Origin: UBA5499 sp002426275
GTDB lineage: Bacteria; Bacillota; DTU084
Assembly: GCA_937888735.1 (NCBI GenBank)
Contig: CALASN010000159.1
Coordinates: 1-10,227, forward strand
Length of the DNA: 10,227 nucleotides
Reading direction: 5' to 3'
Below, piece by piece: positions 7,475 through 10,227 of the stretch; within the stretch, counting starts at the first letter, position 1, and each line of letters starts with the position of its first letter. The notes under the pieces are model-generated. The model made no database searches. It had not been told where the DNA came from and saw nothing but the letters and a program-made list of their open reading frames with translations. A program made the translations under genes and the position numbers.

Positions 7475-8317
7475 TCAGGCATGCAGCTGCGGCGAGTCCA
7501 AGATTTCGGATGGAGAAAGACCTGTTTTCTTTTTGAACAGGCGGCTAAAATACGCCGGATCGTCGAATCCAACCAGGGCCGCGGTTTGCTTCACTGTGAG
7601 CATGCCGCTTTCCAAATACATCCGAGCTTTGGCGATCCGCAGATGGATGATGTATTCCCAAACAGACATCCCAGAATATTGCCGAAACAAGCGGCGAAAG
7701 CATGATTCGCTGACGTGACATAGTTCTGAGAGAGCTGGGACCGACAGTTTGCTGGTATAATTATTTTCCATAAAGAGTATGCCGTCGTAGATCTGCGCAA
7801 AATGCCTTGGAATTAAAACTTCCTTGCGCAGCTCCAAAGAGATATCGGTGAGCAAATTGTACAGAAGTGCTTTGATCCTGGCGGGAGGAGCGTCTCCCTT
7901 TTTAGATAAAGCCAATATTTCACGGAAACATTTTTGATAGTAGGCGCTGTTTTGGGGAGAGAACACATAAATATGATCGCTGAGGCGCAAAGGCCTATTC
8001 TCTTCGTCCGTGAGGACGAAGTTGATCAAAAGCGAACTGGCGCTCTCCACGTCGGACGTTGCGGCGCAGTTTTTAAACTTGCAGGTATAGACGCTGCCTT
8101 GCGGGATATAGGAAATATCTCCCAGGCGCGCTGTAAACTCCCGCTGCTCGGAAAAATAATCCAGCTCGCAGTTTGTCAAAAGCATCAAGCCGTTATCAGG
8201 CCGTCCCGCTTGAGCGGTAGCCCAGACAGAGTTATTCGTCCAAAACTGATAGAAAGTAACGACTTGGGAAAGCGAATAATCCAATTTGTACAGCTGAGAA
8301 AAATTGACGGTTGGCAT
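7475..8317 (-). CDS. AraC-family transcriptional regulator with cupin-type sensor domain
   Basis: I place the start at the ATG at 8317 (MPTVNFSQLY, 280 residues). GGGAGG at 8323-8328 lies 5 nt upstream, and a good promoter at 8367-8395 falls inside the longer open frame that reaches 8428. Residues about 15-110 match the AraC N-terminal cupin sensor (ELDYFSEQREFTARLGDISYIPQGSVYTCKF). The C-terminal DNA-binding domain has two helix-turn-helix units: LSVPALSELCHVSESCFRRLFRQYSG (181-206) and TVKQTAALVGFDDPAYFSRLFKKKTGLSP (231-259). The second carries the family signature GFDDPAYFSRLFKK. It diverges from the dehydrogenase gene, whose promoter has a good -10 but no evident -35 box, as expected for a target needing an activator. 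The likely ligand is a sugar or sugar derivative; the exact one is unknown. Confidence 0.93.
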   Translation of the reverse strand: MPTVNFSQLYKLDYSLSQVVTFYQFWTNNSVWATAQAGRPDNGLMLLTNCELDYFSEQREFTARLGDISYIPQGSVYTCKFKNCAATSDVESASSLLINFVLTDEENRPLRLSDHIYVFSPQNSAYYQKCFREILALSKKGDAPPARIKALLYNLLTDISLELRKEVLIPRHFAQIYDGILFMENNYTSKLSVPALSELCHVSESCFRRLFRQYSGMSVWEYIIHLRIAKARMYLESGMLTVKQTAALVGFDDPAYFSRLFKKKTGLSPSEILDSPQLHA

Positions 8318-8366
8318 CCGTACCTCCCAGCGGCTGTGTAATATTCGGCAGAGTTCGCCTAACTTT

Positions 8367-8395
8367 AGTGTAAACGTCAAAATGGTCCTTGTCAA
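8367..8395 (-). promoter_or_regulatory. Promoter of the AraC-family gene
   Basis: On the minus strand a consensus TTGACA (8395-8390) is followed by exactly 17 bp and TACACT (8372-8367, 4 of 6). Transcription would begin near 8360, about 43 nt before the ATG at 8317. This also rules out the upstream in-frame start at 8428. Confidence 0.7.
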
Positions 8396-8471
8396 TCTAT
8401 ATTTGTTGCCGATGATTGAAAAGTCCAAGCTAATGCCTGGAATCTCTATGGCGTCTGTTTCGTAAGGCTTT

Positions 8472-8477
8472 TATAAT
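8472..8477 (+). promoter_or_regulatory. -10 box of the dehydrogenase promoter, no clear -35
   Basis: TATAAT is a perfect -10 hexamer 40 bp before the start codon. The bases 16-18 bp upstream (around 8448-8455, TGGCGT) are a poor -35 box. An activator-dependent promoter, served by the divergent AraC-type protein bound upstream, is the simplest reading. Confidence 0.5.
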
Positions 8478-8517
8478 GAAATCAAGCTTCCCACATTAAA
8501 GAAATGGAGGTACTTAT

Positions 8518-9660
8518 GTGAAGACATTCAAACCGATGAAGGCCGCGTTGATTGGTTCCGGTATGATTAGCAGCACGTATTTGGAGAATTGTTGCGGGCG
8601 ATTTAAGGTCTTAACTGTGAGCGGCTGCTCGGATCTCCTTCCAGAACGAAGCGCTCAGCGGGCCAAAGAGTTTGAGCTAAAACAGATGACAAATGAAGAG
8701 ATCCTGTCAGATCCGGAAATTGAGCTAGTAATCAATACGACCTACCCCATGTCGCATTACCCTGTGTCCAAGGCAGCGCTCTTGGCCGGCAAGCACGTCT
8801 ATAGCGAAAAAATGCTTGCCGTGACCTTTCAGCAGGGCGAGGAACTGGTACGCATCGCGCAGGAAAAAAAGCTCGCTCTGTGCTGCGCGCCGGATACCTT
8901 CTTAGGGGCAGCATTGCAGACTGCCAGACAGGTAATAGACGGCGGCTTAATTGGTAAACCGGTGGCTGCCAGCGCGATTCTCGCTCGCTCCTATCATCAC
9001 GAACGCTGGCAGACAACGCCAGAACGAAGGTTCGCCTTTTGCCAGGGCGGCGGCATTGTCTTCGATATGGGTTCCTATTATCTTACGGCGCTGGTCAATC
9101 TCTTGGGGCCAATTCGCCGGGTTTGCGGCTTTTCACAGATTCGCGAGGCTGAAACCAGGATCTTCCAACATCCGGACAACCCGCAATACGGCAAGCAGAT
9201 GCCGGTGGAATCCAACAACAACACGGTGGGCATCTTGGAATTTCAAAACGATGTGCTCTGCACGCTGCTGACAACTTCAGAATCCGGAGCCTTGCAAAAC
9301 AGTTTCATCATTTATGGCACTGAAGGGAAACTAAACCTCGGCGATCCCAACGAGTTTGACAGCGCGCTGTCTCTACAAACGAAGACGGGTGAAGAGCAGA
9401 TTGTCCCGTTCACCCACGCCAGCTATGATTTCAAAAATTGCCGGGGGCTGGGAGCAGCCGAGCTGGCATATGCGATCCGCAACGGGCGCCAGGCGCGCGC
9501 AAGCGGCGCGACAGCTCTTCATGTGCTGGAAGCTGCGCTTGGCATAGCGGAAAGCGCTCAGGCAGGCAACTATCACGTTATGAAGACCACCTGCAAACGG
9601 GCGGAACCTTTAAAAGCAGGTTATACCGAGTATCCGGAAGGGGCATTGGCGTTAGCTTGA
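8518..9660 (+). CDS. Gfo/Idh/MocA-family NAD(P)-dependent sugar oxidoreductase
   Basis: The 380-residue product is a cytoplasmic dehydrogenase or epimerising oxidoreductase of sugars or inositols. Residues 1-125 form a Rossmann domain: AALIGSGMIS (9-18, dinucleotide-binding glycines 13 and 15), VINTTYPMSHYPVSKAALLAGKHVYSEK (71-98). The lysine of the catalytic EK pair is Lys98, but the family's usual EKP is EKM here. GGGIVFDMGSYYLTAL (177-192) is the conserved C-domain helix with Asp183. The start is GTG at 8518 with TGGAGG at 8505-8510; ATG at 8536 (MKAALIGSG) fits the family N-terminus but lacks a ribosome binding site. An isomerase gene follows 19 bp downstream. This pairing is common in pathways for myo-inositol or unusual sugars. 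The substrate cannot be told. Confidence 0.93.
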   Translation: MKTFKPMKAALIGSGMISSTYLENCCGRFKVLTVSGCSDLLPERSAQRAKEFELKQMTNEEILSDPEIELVINTTYPMSHYPVSKAALLAGKHVYSEKMLAVTFQQGEELVRIAQEKKLALCCAPDTFLGAALQTARQVIDGGLIGKPVAASAILARSYHHERWQTTPERRFAFCQGGGIVFDMGSYYLTALVNLLGPIRRVCGFSQIREAETRIFQHPDNPQYGKQMPVESNNNTVGILEFQNDVLCTLLTTSESGALQNSFIIYGTEGKLNLGDPNEFDSALSLQTKTGEEQIVPFTHASYDFKNCRGLGAAELAYAIRNGRQARASGATALHVLEAALGIAESAQAGNYHVMKTTCKRAEPLKAGYTEYPEGALALA

Positions 9661-9767
9661 CAAGAATATTTGGAGAGGGATGAGGATCGGCATTCAAATG
9701 TACACTTACCGGGATTATACCAAAGACGAGGCCGGTCTCAGAGAGACGCTGCGGAAACTTGCCCAGA
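9620..9767 (+). repeat. Direct repeat, copy 1 (dehydrogenase 3' end to isomerase 5' end)
   Basis: This copy matches 10076-10227. At 9620-9651, 28 of 32 bases agree with 10076-10107. The spacer aligns with a 4-nt net indel. At 9689-9767, 76 of 79 bases agree with 10149-10227, including 55 identical bases to the window edge. The true length may extend further. Confidence 0.85.
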
Positions 9768-10008
9768 CTGGCTATCGCAGCGTGCAGATCTCAAAGCCGC
9801 CGTTCCTGAGCACGGACAATTAGCGACGCTTTTGACTGAGTATGAAAGGCTGATTCCGATTTTTGCCAGGTAACAAAAATCGAGCGAGCCTGAACGAGAT
9901 TTTCCGCCGACGCGTAAATACTGGGAACAGAACGAGTGCGCAGGTGATTTGTTCGCCACAGCGACAACCAGCTACGAAAATCTCACCAGGCTCCTGCAGG
10001 CTTTATGA
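9680..10008 (+). pseudogene. Broken sugar-phosphate isomerase/epimerase (TIM-barrel), copy 1
   Basis: From ATG at 9680 the frame reads MRIGIQMYTYRDYTKDEA, then LRETLRKLAQTGYRSVQIS, the N-terminus of xylose-isomerase-like TIM-barrel isomerases (MYTYRD is characteristic). After 47 codons it stops at TAG 9821. Shifting frame there restores a sensible continuation, LATLLTEYERLIPIFAR, which fits the following helix and strand but ends at TAA 9871. Further on in that same frame ATATTSYENLTRLLQAL (about 9954-10005) resembles the next conserved strand-helix of the family (ATHTSYE-like) before TGA 10006. A family member is normally about 250-290 residues, so this copy is frameshifted, interrupted and truncated. 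Its ribosome binding site (GGAG at 9672-9675) is also close to the start. The remnant beyond 9873 is less certain than the start. Confidence 0.75.
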
Positions 10009-10113
10009 GCGTCTTCCGACCTGCTTCTGAAAAGCGAAAAAGACGCTGTGGAATCAAACAAGCAACACAAAGCGAGTTTTACCTAGTATCCGCAAGGCGC
10101 ATTGGCGCCGACA
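10009..10113 (+). pseudogene. Decayed 3' end of a second Gfo/Idh/MocA-type gene
   Basis: In one frame this reads ASSDLLLKSEKDAVESNKQH, then KASFT, a TAG stop at 10084, and YPQGALAPT. The last part matches the end of the intact dehydrogenase upstream (GYTEYPEGALALA), and the DNA at 10076-10107 agrees with 9620-9651 at 28 of 32 positions. The segment before 10076 is only weakly similar in spacing and composition to the dehydrogenase C-terminal helix, so its origin is inferred. It appears to be what remains of a duplicated dehydrogenase gene after a deletion. Confidence 0.6.
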
Positions 10114-10227
10114 AAATTATTTGGGAGGAACGAAACATGAGCAGAATTGGCATTCAAATGTACACCTGCCGCGATTATACCAAAGACGAGGCCGGTCTCA
10201 GAGAGACGCTGCGGAAACTTGCCCAGA
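10076..10227 (+). repeat. Direct repeat, copy 2 (dehydrogenase 3' end to isomerase 5' end)
   Basis: This is the counterpart of 9620-9767, offset by 456 bp at the start and 460 bp at the end. It runs off the right edge while still matching, so its downstream limit is unknown. Confidence 0.85.
10137..10227 (+). CDS. Sugar-phosphate isomerase/epimerase, 5' part only (copy 2)
   Basis: ATG at 10137 opens a frame reading MSRIGIQMYTCRDYTKDEA, then GLRETLRKLAQ, to the window edge without a stop. GGGAGG at 10123-10128, 8 nt upstream, is a better ribosome binding site than that of copy 1, so this is likely the working gene. The family is xylose-isomerase-like TIM-barrel isomerases acting on sugars or sugar phosphates, often encoded beside Gfo/Idh/MocA dehydrogenases. 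Compared with copy 1 it has Cys in place of Tyr in MYTYRD. Only 30 residues are visible, so integrity is unproven. Confidence 0.75.
   Translation, partial: MSRIGIQMYTCRDYTKDEAGLRETLRKLAQ

Noticed and set aside
8318..8428. N-terminal extension of the AraC-family protein to 8428
   Set aside because: A consensus promoter lies within the extension, and the ATG at 8317 has its own GGGAGG.
8381..8440. Loose direct repeats around GGTCCTTGTCAAT and AGTCCAAGCTAAT as AraC-binding sites
   Set aside because: The match is too weak and no family-wide consensus exists to judge it by.

Overview
The window is a carbohydrate-use region of a bacterial chromosome. It has strong Shine-Dalgarno sites (AGGAGG/GGGAGG), sigma70-type promoters and one classic rho-independent terminator. 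CUT1-type sugar permeases, a GntR/LacI hybrid regulator, an AraC regulator and a dehydrogenase-isomerase pair fit Bacillota or a similarly organised plant-sugar degrader. The two short AxA-type signal peptides would also fit a diderm lineage, and I cannot place the organism further from this sequence.

Left block (1-4451, minus strand): an AraR-like GntR/LacI regulator, then a 919-residue secreted clan-A glycoside hydrolase (GH39-like) ending in a CBM9-like domain, then a second secreted protein that starts with a similar domain and runs off the left edge. Gaps are 64 and 27 bp, so this looks like one operon. Its promoter lies at 4423-4451 inside AraR-like half-sites and below a tandem A/T palindrome.

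Middle block (4848-6822, minus strand): two CUT1 permeases (MalF-like then MalG-like) from a clear promoter, with a perfect LacI-type palindrome in the leader and a strong terminator at the end. No binding protein or ATPase is present. About 700 bp upstream (6771-7474) holds no convincing gene but does hold a near-perfect inverted repeat.

Right block (7475-10227): an AraC regulator (minus) diverges from a Gfo/Idh/MocA dehydrogenase (plus), sharing a 200-bp promoter region. Downstream of the dehydrogenase is a duplication. A broken sugar-phosphate isomerase gene is followed by a decayed copy of the dehydrogenase 3' end and by a second isomerase start that runs off the right edge. The two junction copies are nearly identical over their last 55+ bp.

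Taken together, secreted enzymes would cut a plant-type glycan under GntR control, the permeases would import the oligosaccharides with a binding protein and ATPase encoded elsewhere, and the AraC-controlled dehydrogenase/isomerase would convert the released sugars. The substrate is not readable from sequence alone. No unknown system stands out. The most unusual items are the decaying tandem duplication and the layered promoter architectures.
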